Assembly: GCA_025964075.1 (NCBI GenBank)
Contig: JAOPZQ010000381.1
Span: forward strand, 1-7,803
Reading direction: 5' to 3'
DNA from: Solirubrobacterales bacterium
Lineage (GTDB): Bacteria; Actinomycetota; Thermoleophilia; Solirubrobacterales; Solirubrobacteraceae
DNA: 7,803 bases
This document shows, one piece after another, positions 1-6,913 of this stretch. The notes below the pieces were generated by a model, which searched no databases, was not told the origin of the DNA, and was given only the letters and a program-made list of their open reading frames with translations. A program made the position numbers and the translations under genes. Within the stretch, counting starts at the first letter, position 1. Each line of letters starts with the position of its first letter.

Positions 1-1208
1 ACGACCCGCGGCGGCGAGTACCACCCCCGGGGCGGTACCTCGCCGGTGGCCTGGGCGGCGATCCGGCCCGTCCGCGCCGCCTCCGCCGCGTAGCGCTCGA
101 CCCGCTCCTGCGCGTCCCGCTCGATCACCGGCGGGACGTCGGTGCCGAGATCGCTCGCCGGGCCCACGCGCAGCACCTCGACGGCGCCGCCCAGGCGCTC
201 CAGCAGGTCGTCGGCGATCGCCCGGTGCGCGAGCACCCGCGCCGCCGCCGAGCACTTCTGGCCCGCGTACGCGAACGCGCTCTGGACGATCGCCGGCACG
301 GCGTCGTCGAGGTCGGCGTCGGCGTCGACGATCACGCAGTTCTTGCCGCCCATCTCGGCGACCACCCGCTTGACGTGCTGCTGGCCGGGCCGCGGCTCGG
401 CCGCCGAGCGGACGATCTCGAGGCCGACCGGCATCGAGCCGGTGAACGCGATCGTGGCGACGGCCGGGTGGGCGACGAGCGCGGCGCCGGCCTCGCCCTC
501 GCCGGGCAGCAGCGCCAGCGCCTCGGGCGGCACGCCGGCCTCGCGCAGCGCGGTGACGAGCAGCATCGCGCACCCCGGCGACTGCTCGGCCGGCTTCAGC
601 ACGACGGCGTTGCCGGTCGCGAGGCCCGCGGCGACCATCCCGGTGGGGATCGCGACCGGGAAGTTCCACGGGGAGATGACGGCGGTGACGCCGCGCGGCG
701 CGTAGCGCATCTCGTTGCGCTCCCCGGGCGGCTCGACGAGCCGGCGCCTCGCGTCGAGTGCCACGGCGCCGCGAGCGTAGTACTCGAGGAAGTCGATCGC
801 CTCGCAGACGTCGGCGTCGGCCTCCCGCCACGGCTTCGCGCATTCGCGGACCTCGAGCGCGGCGACCTCGAGCCGGCGCTCGCGCATCCACGCCGCCGCG
901 CGGACGAGCACGGCCGCCCGCTCCGCGGCGGACACGGCGGCCCACCGCCGGAAACCGGTCTCGGCGAGGCGCACCGCCCGGTCCACGTCGGCGGCGCTCG
1001 CGATCCCGCCCTCCGCCACCACGCGGTCGGGATCGCCCGGGTCGGTCGAGACGAGGCCGCGCTCGGCGCCGCGCTCTTCGCCGATCCACACCGGGACCCG
1101 CACCGGACCGCGCTCGTCGACGCGGCGCAGCGCGTCGGCGAGCTCCGCCCGCACGGACGCGCGGCGGAGCTCGAGGATCGGCTCGTTGGCGAACGGACCC
1201 AGACTCAC
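1..1208 (-). CDS. pruA: 1-pyrroline-5-carboxylate (glutamate semialdehyde) dehydrogenase, 3' end cut by window edge
   Basis: NAD(P)-dependent aldehyde dehydrogenase that oxidises glutamate-5-semialdehyde to glutamate, the second step of proline breakdown in the cytosol. My translation from GTG at 1208 gives 402 codons with no stop before the window edge. The full aldehyde dehydrogenase signature is present: SPWNFP with Asn182, LKPAEQSP with Lys205, FTGS at 255-258, AEMGGKN with general base Glu285, and GQKCSA with nucleophile Cys319. The Glu-Cys spacing of 34 matches the family. The N-terminus (GPFANEP near residue 4, then AIDFLEYYAR) is typical of the P5CDH/RocA/PutA-C branch rather than other aldehyde dehydrogenases. 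Family members are about 515-540 residues, so roughly 110-140 are missing, including the C-terminal oligomerisation part. GTG is chosen because it overlaps the proline dehydrogenase stop as GTGA, suggesting coupled translation. A GAGGAG lies 14 nt upstream, too far to be an ideal ribosome site. Family is near certain; the cofactor preference is not visible. Confidence 0.94.
   Translation of the reverse strand, partial: MSLGPFANEPILELRRASVRAELADALRRVDERGPVRVPVWIGEERGAERGLVSTDPGDPDRVVAEGGIASAADVDRAVRLAETGFRRWAAVSAAERAAVLVRAAAWMRERRLEVAALEVRECAKPWREADADVCEAIDFLEYYARGAVALDARRRLVEPPGERNEMRYAPRGVTAVISPWNFPVAIPTGMVAAGLATGNAVVLKPAEQSPGCAMLLVTALREAGVPPEALALLPGEGEAGAALVAHPAVATIAFTGSMPVGLEIVRSAAEPRPGQQHVKRVVAEMGGKNCVIVDADADLDDAVPAIVQSAFAYAGQKCSAAARVLAHRAIADDLLERLGGAVEVLRVGPASDLGTDVPPVIERDAQERVERYAAEAARTGRIAAQATGEVPPRGWYSPPRV
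1205..1208 (-). promoter_or_regulatory. GTGA stop/start overlap (translational coupling)
   Basis: On the minus strand the TGA stop of proline dehydrogenase (1207-1205) and the GTG start of the dehydrogenase gene (1208-1206) share bases as GTGA. Such overlaps usually let a terminating ribosome restart on the next gene and keep two partner enzymes in step. The overlap is seen directly; the coupling is inferred. Confidence 0.75.
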
Positions 1209-2545
1209 GGCGCCGCCAGCAGCTCCTCGATGGGAACGCCGCGCGCCTGCTCGTGCAGGAAGCTCTCGTTGCTCGTGTTCTCGAGCAGGCGGCGCACGAG
1301 GTAGGCCATGCCCGCCACGAGGTCGCCGACCGGGCAGTACGTGCGCACGCGGAAGCCGCGCGTCGCGAGGGCGTCCTGGAGCTCGTCGCCGAGGCCCCGG
1401 AGGACCTGGACCTCGAGGTCGCGGTCCTCCCCGCCGGCGAGGCGGTTGGCGGCGATCGCGTGGGCGACCGAGCGCAGGTTGTGCGAGGCGACCGCGACCC
1501 GCACGCGCGGACGTGCGCCGAGGAGCCGGCGCGTCAGCAGCTCGAAGTTGCGGTCGCAGTCGGCCTTGACCGTGAACACCGGGTCCTGCCAGCCGTGCTG
1601 GCGCGCCTCGACGATCTCGTGATCCCAGTACGCGCCCTTCACGAGCCGCACGACGAGCGGATGTGCGCGCGGCGACGCGTGCGTCCACGCGAGGACCTGG
1701 TCGAGCAGCTCCGGCGAGTCGCGCAGGTAGGCCTGGAGGACGAGCCCGGCGGACGGGCCCTCGGCGAACTCGGGCTCGCCGAGCACGTCGAGGATCAGCG
1801 CGAGGACCGCCTCGCGCGAGTCGAGCGACTCCATGTCGATGTGCAGATGGGCGCTGAGATCGCGGGCCTGGCGCAGGAGCGGTCGCATCCGCGCCGCCGC
1901 GTCGTGCTGGCCGAGCTCCGGCGCGTCGGGGCGCAGGAGCGGCGTCAGCGCCGAGACCTTGACGGAGAGGTTCGCGCGCGGGATCGGCCCGAGCGAGTCG
2001 CCCTCGAGCACCGCGTGCGCGGGCCAGCCGGCGTAGGCGCGCGCAAGCTCGTCGAGCGCCTCGCGGCAGCGTCCGGCGTAGACATCGGCCTCGCGCCGGG
2101 TCACCGTCGCCTCGCCGAGGAGGTCCACGGAGGTGGCGACCCCGCGCGACCACAGGCCCCTGATCGCCGGCAGCGCCGCGCGCGGGGTCTCCCCGACGAT
2201 GAAGCGATGGGCCATGTGCCGCACGCCCGCCGCCGCGGCGGCGCCGAGCGCCTGGCGCCCGGGGCGGGAGTCCGCCATCCGCATCGCCACCTGCAGCGGC
2301 GGCGGACGGTCGTCGACGTCTCCCAGGAACGCCGAGAGGTGCCGCGCGAGGTCGTCGAGCGAGCGGCACGCGGGCACGACGTCGACGAAGCGGAACAGGG
2401 CCGCGCGGAGCTCGGCGTCCTGCGACGCGAGGTCCATCGCCTTGCGGTCGAGCGCCTCCATCGGCCGCCGCAGCGGCGACGGGAAGGCATCGGCCAAGTC
2501 GCGGCCGACCTCGTGCAGGGCGGCTTCCAGTGCCTCTCCGTCCAC
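1205..2545 (-). CDS. Proline dehydrogenase, PutA-type (FAD-dependent), stand-alone
   Basis: Oxidises L-proline to 1-pyrroline-5-carboxylate with FAD and passes electrons to the respiratory quinone pool, so it acts at or near the membrane. The 446-residue protein carries the PutA barrel residues with spacing matching those I recall for E. coli PutA: Lys196 in SVKVSAL (K329), Asp237 in HIDMES (D370), Tyr403 in YCPVGD (Y540), Arg418-Arg419 and Glu422 in VRRLLEN (R555, R556, E559). KGAYWD at 303-308 is also a PutA hallmark. At 446 residues it is longer than short PRODH proteins of about 300 residues, having an extra N-terminal helical region (about 1-130) like the PutA arm, but no DNA-binding domain. 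The GTG start at 2545 lies 21 nt after the upstream gene with only a weak AGG before it. An internal start such as Met29 is possible. It forms an operon with the aldehyde dehydrogenase gene. Confidence 0.95.
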   Translation of the reverse strand: MDGEALEAALHEVGRDLADAFPSPLRRPMEALDRKAMDLASQDAELRAALFRFVDVVPACRSLDDLARHLSAFLGDVDDRPPPLQVAMRMADSRPGRQALGAAAAAGVRHMAHRFIVGETPRAALPAIRGLWSRGVATSVDLLGEATVTRREADVYAGRCREALDELARAYAGWPAHAVLEGDSLGPIPRANLSVKVSALTPLLRPDAPELGQHDAAARMRPLLRQARDLSAHLHIDMESLDSREAVLALILDVLGEPEFAEGPSAGLVLQAYLRDSPELLDQVLAWTHASPRAHPLVVRLVKGAYWDHEIVEARQHGWQDPVFTVKADCDRNFELLTRRLLGARPRVRVAVASHNLRSVAHAIAANRLAGGEDRDLEVQVLRGLGDELQDALATRGFRVRTYCPVGDLVAGMAYLVRRLLENTSNESFLHEQARGVPIEELLAAP

Positions 2546-2566
2546 GGGGCCTGACGATACAGCCGT

Positions 2567-3415
2567 CTACGGGGTCGCCCGCTCGAGCGCTTCCCAGCCC
2601 ACATCGCGCTCGCGGAGGGCCTCGTCGGCCGCCGCGCCACCGCGGACGCCGAACAGCCGCTTGGCGTAGAGCAGGTAGGCGACGACGGCGAGGTTCAGGA
2701 CCAGCGCGAAGACCTTGAACGGGGAGACCGTCTTCGTCAGCTCGTACACCTCGAGCGGCAGGAACAGCGTCGTCGCGACGAACGTCAGGTACTCGGCCCA
2801 GCGCTTCTGGAACCAGAGGCCGACCGCCTCCACGCCCTCGAGGACGGCGTAGCCGAGGATGCCGGCGCCGAGCAGGTGGAGCGTCGAGCCCTTGAGGCTG
2901 AAGAGCCGGTCGAGGTCGTGCAGCAGCCCGTGGTGACCGATCTTCGAGGTCTGCACGGGACCACCGCCGATTCCGCCCTGGAGGTCGGAGACGATCCGGT
3001 AGAACGTGTCCTTCAGGGCGGAGCGGTGGGAGGCGAACAGGAACACCGCGATGCCGAGCAGCGTCAGGACCACGAAGTGCAGGGCGCGGTCGATCGCGAT
3101 CAGGCGCAGCACGATCTTGTCCCGGAGCGGCCGGCCCCGCAGCGGGAGCTCGATCTCGTCGCGCGCGGGCGGGTAGGGCCGCGCGGGGTTCTCCGGCGGC
3201 GGCAGGGGAAGCCACGAGTCGCACCGCAGGCAGCGGTGCCAGCGCGCGCCGTCCATCACGCGGCAGACGACGCGATCCTCGGGCCGGAACTCGGCGGCGT
3301 CGGTCCCGATCAGGCCGTGCCCCTCGACGCCGCAGGCGATCAGCTCCCAGTGGAACTTCGGCACGAAGCGCTGCGGCCGCACCGCCCCCGGCGCCAGCGT
3401 GTGAGTCGAGGCCAC
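2567..3415 (-). CDS. DUF2127-type integral membrane protein with Cys/His-rich N-terminus
   Basis: No biochemical function is known for this family. The 282-residue protein has a soluble N-terminus (1-100) containing Cys28, His33, Cys51 and a Cys62-x-x-Cys65 pair inside RCLRCDSW. This could bind a metal such as zinc, though that is inferred from residue pattern alone. About four membrane segments follow: roughly 107-128, 177-198, 205-222 and 233-251. The core RLIAIDRALHF at 104-114 and the stretch LHLLGAGILGYAVLEGVEA (179-197) match what I recall of DUF2127 proteins. A charged tail follows the last helix. Translation starts with GTG at 3415, placed 7 nt after a TANNNT box, so the message is probably leaderless. 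The TAG stop lies 21 nt before proline dehydrogenase on the same strand, so it is likely the first gene of the proline operon. A membrane role in that pathway is possible but unproven. Family assignment is moderately sure. Confidence 0.82.
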   Translation of the reverse strand: MASTHTLAPGAVRPQRFVPKFHWELIACGVEGHGLIGTDAAEFRPEDRVVCRVMDGARWHRCLRCDSWLPLPPPENPARPYPPARDEIELPLRGRPLRDKIVLRLIAIDRALHFVVLTLLGIAVFLFASHRSALKDTFYRIVSDLQGGIGGGPVQTSKIGHHGLLHDLDRLFSLKGSTLHLLGAGILGYAVLEGVEAVGLWFQKRWAEYLTFVATTLFLPLEVYELTKTVSPFKVFALVLNLAVVAYLLYAKRLFGVRGGAAADEALRERDVGWEALERATP

Positions 3416-3422
3416 GGCCGGG

Positions 3423-3428
3423 ACGCTA
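3423..3428 (-). promoter_or_regulatory. -10-like box TAGCGT for the DUF2127-proline operon (leaderless)
   Basis: Read on the minus strand, TAGCGT fits the actinobacterial TANNNT -10 pattern and ends 7 nt before the GTG start at 3415. Transcription would therefore begin at or within a base or two of the start codon. No convincing -35 is visible; the best-placed hexamers are GTCAGG or GGTCAG. No Shine-Dalgarno precedes the gene, which agrees with a leaderless message. Predicted from sequence only. Confidence 0.45.
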
Positions 3429-3441
3429 CCGGTGCGACCGC

Positions 3442-3447
3442 TAGCCT
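3442..3447 (+). promoter_or_regulatory. -10-like box TAGCCT for the plus-strand glycosyltransferase (leaderless)
   Basis: TAGCCT fits TANNNT and ends 6 nt before the ATG at 3454, again the spacing of a leaderless message. No Shine-Dalgarno is present and no clear -35 lies 16-18 bp upstream. It sits back to back with the minus-strand box at 3423-3428, 13 bp apart, so polymerases for the two directions would use overlapping DNA. The motif CGCTA occurs at 3424-3428 and again at 3439-3443. Confidence 0.45.
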
Positions 3448-3453
3448 GACCCG

Positions 3454-4419
3454 ATGGGCGCTGAGTCGGTCGGTGTGCTGGTGCCGGTCGGCCCCGGCGC
3501 CGAGGAGGAGGAACGCCTCGCGGCCCTGCTGGCCTCGCTGTTCGCCCACGAGCCCGACACCGGGCACGTCGTGCTCGTCGACGACGGGCCGCGCGAGCGC
3601 CGGCTCGCCGCCGCCGTCGAGGTGCCGGCCGGATGCCGGCTCACCGTCCTCGCGAACCCCCGCGCGGGCAAGGGCGTTCCGACGCTGGGCGGCCTCTGTT
3701 GCGCGACGCTCGCCGGCCTGCGCCACCTGGCGCTCGGGACGGAGGTCCGCTTCGTCCTCCGGCTCGACACCGACGCGCTCGTCATCGCTCCGTTCGCCTC
3801 CCGCCTCGCGACGGCGTTCGGCGAGCGGCCGGGCGTCGGCGCGCTCGGATCCTACGAGACGGTGTGCAACGGGCACGTGCGCCAGTTCGCCGCCTGGGAG
3901 CCGGCGTTGCGCCGCCTGGCTCGCCGCGTGAGCGTCTGGCGCCATCCGGCGCGCCGCGGCCGCTACCTACAGCTCGCCATCGCCGGGCGCCGTGCCCGCG
4001 TCCGCGAGGAGCTCGCCGCCGCGCTCGCCAACGGCTACCGCTGGGGCGAGCACTGCCAGGGCGGCGGCTACGCGCTCAACCGGCTCGTGCTCGACCGCCT
4101 CGCGGCCGGCGGCATGCTCGACGACCCGCTGCGCTGGCGCGACACGCGGGCGGGCGAGGACGTCATGGTCGGCGTGCTCGTGCGCGCGGCCGGCCTGCGC
4201 CTCGACGGCCACGTGGAGCCCGACGAGGGCTTGTTCGCGGTCGCGCACGCCGGCCTGCCGTTGCCGCCCGAGCACCTGCTGCGCGGCGGCTACGCGATCG
4301 TCCACTCGGTCAAGCGGACCGAGGGGTGGCGGGAGCCGGAGCTGCGCGCGGCCTTCGCACATAGCTCACGACCTCCCGCAGCAGGTCGCGCTCGAACAGC
4401 CACGTCGCCGCGATCGTGA
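3454..4419 (+). CDS. GT2-like (GT-A fold) glycosyltransferase, substrate unknown
   Basis: Probable cytosolic sugar transferase using a nucleotide-sugar donor. The 321-residue protein shows the order expected of a GT-A enzyme: a first strand VGVLVPVG (6-13), nucleotide-binding VDDG (42-45), a metal-binding DxD in LDTDALV (Asp105, Asp107), GGGYAL (203-208), and GEDVMVG (234-240), which could supply the ED catalytic acid. There are no clear membrane helices or signal peptide. HSVK at 284-287 lies near the likely natural end. Residues from about 304 on are Ala/Arg/Ser/Pro-rich and are read from DNA antisense to the flippase, so the tail is probably not conserved. The ATG start is supported by a -10-like box 6 nt upstream. 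It is the only clearly assignable plus-strand gene, between the proline operon and the flippase, and converges on the flippase. A link to the glycan genes is inferred from position. Donor, acceptor and exact GT family cannot be told. Confidence 0.8.
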   Translation: MGAESVGVLVPVGPGAEEEERLAALLASLFAHEPDTGHVVLVDDGPRERRLAAAVEVPAGCRLTVLANPRAGKGVPTLGGLCCATLAGLRHLALGTEVRFVLRLDTDALVIAPFASRLATAFGERPGVGALGSYETVCNGHVRQFAAWEPALRRLARRVSVWRHPARRGRYLQLAIAGRRARVREELAAALANGYRWGEHCQGGGYALNRLVLDRLAAGGMLDDPLRWRDTRAGEDVMVGVLVRAAGLRLDGHVEPDEGLFAVAHAGLPLPPEHLLRGGYAIVHSVKRTEGWREPELRAAFAHSSRPPAAGRARTATSPRS

Positions 4420-5851
4420 TCGCGCCGTAGAGCACGAGCTCGCCGGCGACGAGGCCCGCCGGGCGGCCGCCCGACTCGACGGCACGGAGCAGCAGGATGG
4501 CGCCGGCGGCCGGCACGGTGGGGGCGATCGCGCGGAGCGCGTGGCGGAAGATCGCGAAGCCGGCGAACAGGCGGCGCAGGTAGTAGGCGCGCGCGGCCAG
4601 GTGCACCGCGGCGACGATCGCCATGCCCCAGGCGAACCCGTCGAGGCCGTCCGAGTACGTCAGCGGCACGGCGACGGCGAGGAACACGACCATCAGCAGC
4701 ACGCCGACGACCGCCAGCGGCCGGGTGTCGCCGCGGGCCCGGTAGAACGCGTGCCAGTTGAAGCCGATGTGCGCGGCCGCGGCGATCAGCCCGAACGCGC
4801 GGATCACGCCGGCGGCGCCGTACCAGCGGGGCCCGAGCGCCCGCACGAGGTCGTCGGCGAAGAGCGACAGCCCGACGCCGAACGGCACGCCCCACATCAA
4901 CGTCAGGCGGTTCGACTTGACGAACGTCTCGAACAGCAGCTCGGTGCGGTCCTTGACGGCGCAGATCGCGGGGTAGAGCGTCTGCGTGACGATCGCGTCG
5001 GCCTGGTCGGTGTAGGCGGAGATCGAGGAGGCGAGCGTGATGATGCCGACGCCGGCGAGCCCGACGGCCTTCTGCCCGACGAACACCGCCGCCTGGACGA
5101 TGACGACGCTCGAGCCGTTGACGAGGAACAGCGGCCAGGAGAAGCTCGCGTAGGAGCGCAGCGTCGCGCGCTCGAAGCGCAGCCGCAGCGGGTAGGGGCT
5201 GAAGCGCAGCGCCACGAGCGCGCCGGTCCACGAGCCGGCGAGCACGCCGAGGACGAGCGCCCAGTAGCCGAGGCCGGCGATCGCCATGGTCACCGTGGCG
5301 ACGAACGCCACGACGGGATCGGCGACCTGCAGCGTCCGCTGGCGCAGGTAGTCCATCCGCCGGTAGTAGACCCACACGGGCGACTGCAGCGCCAGGGCGG
5401 GGACGATCGCGCAGACGGCGAAGCCCGGCGCGACGATCTGGCTCGTGCCGTAGACCAGCGCCAGGAGCGGCACCGCGGCCAGCATGACGAGCAGGAACGC
5501 CCCCGTGAGCATCAGCTCGAGCGTGAACGCCTTCTGGAACGCCAGCTCCTGGTCCTCCTCGTCCTGCTGGACGAACTTGTCGGCGACGCCGATGTCCTTG
5601 AGGAAGTAGAGCGTGCCGAGCGAGATGAACAGCAGGCCCCACACGCCGTAGTCGTGGGCGGTGAGGAACGCGGCGACGACGAACCCCTTGAGCAGCCCGA
5701 GGCCGTTCAGCGCCACGAGGAACGCGGCGTTGACGACGGCGCCGCCGGCGGCGAGCCGCCGCAGGCCGCCGGCGCGCTTGGCGCGGTCGGAGCCGACGCG
5801 CCGCTCGAGAGCGGCGCGCGGGTCGGCGTCGGGGGGAGCGGCGGCGCTCAA
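4310..5851 (-). CDS. Polysaccharide/oligosaccharide flippase, Wzx-like (MOP superfamily)
   Basis: Predicted inner-membrane transporter that flips a lipid-linked glycan from the cytosolic to the outer face. The 513-residue protein is almost wholly hydrophobic after a basic N-terminus of about 35 residues, with an estimated 12-14 helices. Motifs typical of COG2244 WzxC-type flippases include DYGVWGLL (67-74), DIGVADKFVQ (86-95), YRRMDYLRQRTL (163-174) and GYWALVLG (195-202). It lies 21 nt after the GtrB-like gene on the same strand, so it is probably co-transcribed and would carry a product made with these transferases. The start is TTG at 5851 with no visible Shine-Dalgarno. No other start fits the N-terminus, and TTG is in frame with the upstream gene's TAG with only seven sense codons between. 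The last 36 codons overlap the convergent glycosyltransferase gene. The cargo is unknown. Family assignment is strong. Confidence 0.92.
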   Translation of the reverse strand: MSAAAPPDADPRAALERRVGSDRAKRAGGLRRLAAGGAVVNAAFLVALNGLGLLKGFVVAAFLTAHDYGVWGLLFISLGTLYFLKDIGVADKFVQQDEEDQELAFQKAFTLELMLTGAFLLVMLAAVPLLALVYGTSQIVAPGFAVCAIVPALALQSPVWVYYRRMDYLRQRTLQVADPVVAFVATVTMAIAGLGYWALVLGVLAGSWTGALVALRFSPYPLRLRFERATLRSYASFSWPLFLVNGSSVVIVQAAVFVGQKAVGLAGVGIITLASSISAYTDQADAIVTQTLYPAICAVKDRTELLFETFVKSNRLTLMWGVPFGVGLSLFADDLVRALGPRWYGAAGVIRAFGLIAAAAHIGFNWHAFYRARGDTRPLAVVGVLLMVVFLAVAVPLTYSDGLDGFAWGMAIVAAVHLAARAYYLRRLFAGFAIFRHALRAIAPTVPAAGAILLLRAVESGGRPAGLVAGELVLYGAITIAATWLFERDLLREVVSYVRRPRAAPAPATPRSA

Positions 5852-5872
5852 GGCGCCGTGAACGTTAGTTGC

Positions 5873-6862
5873 CTAGGAGGCGCGTGCGCCGCCGGCGCGC
5901 TGCTCGGCTTCGGCCGCGTCGGACTCGGGCACGTTCAGCCGTGCCTGCACGACGTAGAGCGGCCGGCCCTTGACCTCGTCGTAGATCCGGCCCACGTACT
6001 CGCCGATGATGCCGATGGCGATCAGCTGGATCCCGCCGAGCAGCAGGATCACGACCGTGATCGTGCTGAAGCCGGGCAGGTAGGCGTCGAGCGCCTTGAG
6101 AACGATCACGATCGGGATCGCGAGGAAAGCGAGGCCGGAGAAGAGGAACCCGAGCGCCGTGGCGAGCTGCAGCGGAGCGTGGGAGAACGACGTCATCCCG
6201 TCGAACGACAGGCGCAGCATGCGTCCGAAGGAGTACTTCGTCTCTCCGGCGTAGCGGGCGTCGCGCTCGTACGGGACGGCGGTCTGGGTGTAGCCGACCC
6301 ACACCGTCATGCCGCGCAGGAACCGCGAGCGCTCGCGCATCGACAGCAGCGCGTCGAGCGCCTGGCGGTCGAGCAGCCGGAAGTCGGCGGCTTGGTGGGG
6401 CAGCTCGAGTTGGGCGAGCCGGTCGAAGATCCTGTAGAACCAGCGGGCGGTGGCGAGCTTGAACTTCGTCTCCCCCCGGCGGGACTCGCGCACCGCGTAG
6501 ACCACGTGCGAGCCGCTCAGCCAGTGCTCGAGCATCCGGGGGATGAGCTCGGGCGGGTCCTGGAGGTCGGCGTCGAGCATCACGACGGCGTCGCCGCGCG
6601 CCTGGTCGAGCCCGGCGGTCAGCGCGACCTGGTGACCGAAGTTCCGGGAGAGGAGGACGACGCGGACGCGCTCGTCGCTCTCCGCGAGCCGCTCGAGGAG
6701 CGCGCGCGTACGGGCGGTCGAGCCGACGTCCACGACGACGAGCTCGAACGGCAGGTGCTCGAGCGCGGCGCAGACGCGCTCGTAGAACACCTCGATCGTC
6801 GCCTCCTCGTTGTAGGCGGGCGCAACGACGCTGAGTAGTTCGAGCTCGCGGTCCACAGGCAT
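5873..6862 (-). CDS. GtrB-like polyprenyl-phosphate glycosyltransferase (GT2, DPM1-like)
   Basis: Predicted to move a sugar from a nucleotide donor to polyprenyl phosphate on the cytosolic side of the membrane. The 329-residue length is normal for this group. Features in order: VVAPAYNEE (12-20), the nucleotide-binding strand VVVDVGST (42-49), SRNFGHQ (72-78) and LTAGLDQARGD (81-91), the DxD in LDADLQDPPE (Asp97, Asp99), DFRLLDR (160-166), GETKYSFGRM (206-215), then two membrane helices at about 231-256 and 267-289 and a short charged tail. The usual VDDGSTDGT loop reads VDVGSTART, so the second Asp is Val46; the other motifs are intact. ATG at 6862 is preceded by AGGG 6 nt upstream. A GTG two codons further in is a possible alternative. 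It lies 51 nt after the mannose synthase-like gene and 21 nt before the flippase, on the same strand. The sugar is unknown. It may be active despite Val46, or altered in donor use. Confidence 0.92.
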   Translation of the reverse strand: MPVDRELELLSVVAPAYNEEATIEVFYERVCAALEHLPFELVVVDVGSTARTRALLERLAESDERVRVVLLSRNFGHQVALTAGLDQARGDAVVMLDADLQDPPELIPRMLEHWLSGSHVVYAVRESRRGETKFKLATARWFYRIFDRLAQLELPHQAADFRLLDRQALDALLSMRERSRFLRGMTVWVGYTQTAVPYERDARYAGETKYSFGRMLRLSFDGMTSFSHAPLQLATALGFLFSGLAFLAIPIVIVLKALDAYLPGFSTITVVILLLGGIQLIAIGIIGEYVGRIYDEVKGRPLYVVQARLNVPESDAAEAEQRAGGARAS

Positions 6863-6913
6863 ATGGTGCCCTATCTGGCCGCGGCGGCGACTGAGCGCGG
6901 CGTGAGCGTTGGG

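Noticed and set aside
1205..1208. Frameshift or sequencing error splitting a fused PutA
   Set aside because: The stop and start overlap cleanly as GTGA and both ends look like natural protein termini, so a real two-gene layout is the simpler reading. Raw reads would settle it.
225..2554. Long plus-strand frames of 359 and 598 codons opposite the proline genes
   Set aside because: Their products are Arg/Ala/Pro-rich with no recognisable motif, while the minus strand encodes enzymes with all catalytic residues in place.
2876..3945. Overlapping frames opposite or within the DUF2127 and glycosyltransferase genes
   Set aside because: They lack motifs and have shadow-type composition. The chosen frames have hydrophobic helices or GT-A motifs.
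4290..5642. A 450-codon minus-strand frame within the flippase region
   Set aside because: It is a shifted frame of the flippase, Arg/Ala-rich and without membrane segments; the 513-residue frame shows flippase motifs throughout.
3992..6838. A 948-codon open frame on the plus strand
   Set aside because: It lies opposite the flippase and GtrB genes, whose proteins have clear motifs and helices. Its product is Arg/Glu/Asp/Gly-rich low-complexity sequence, as expected from antisense reading of GC-rich codons.
6863..6913. Possible promoter or terminator between the mannose synthase-like and GtrB-like genes
   Set aside because: The 51-bp gap shows no TANNNT box at a useful distance, no stem followed by a T run, and only a weak AGGG before the ATG.
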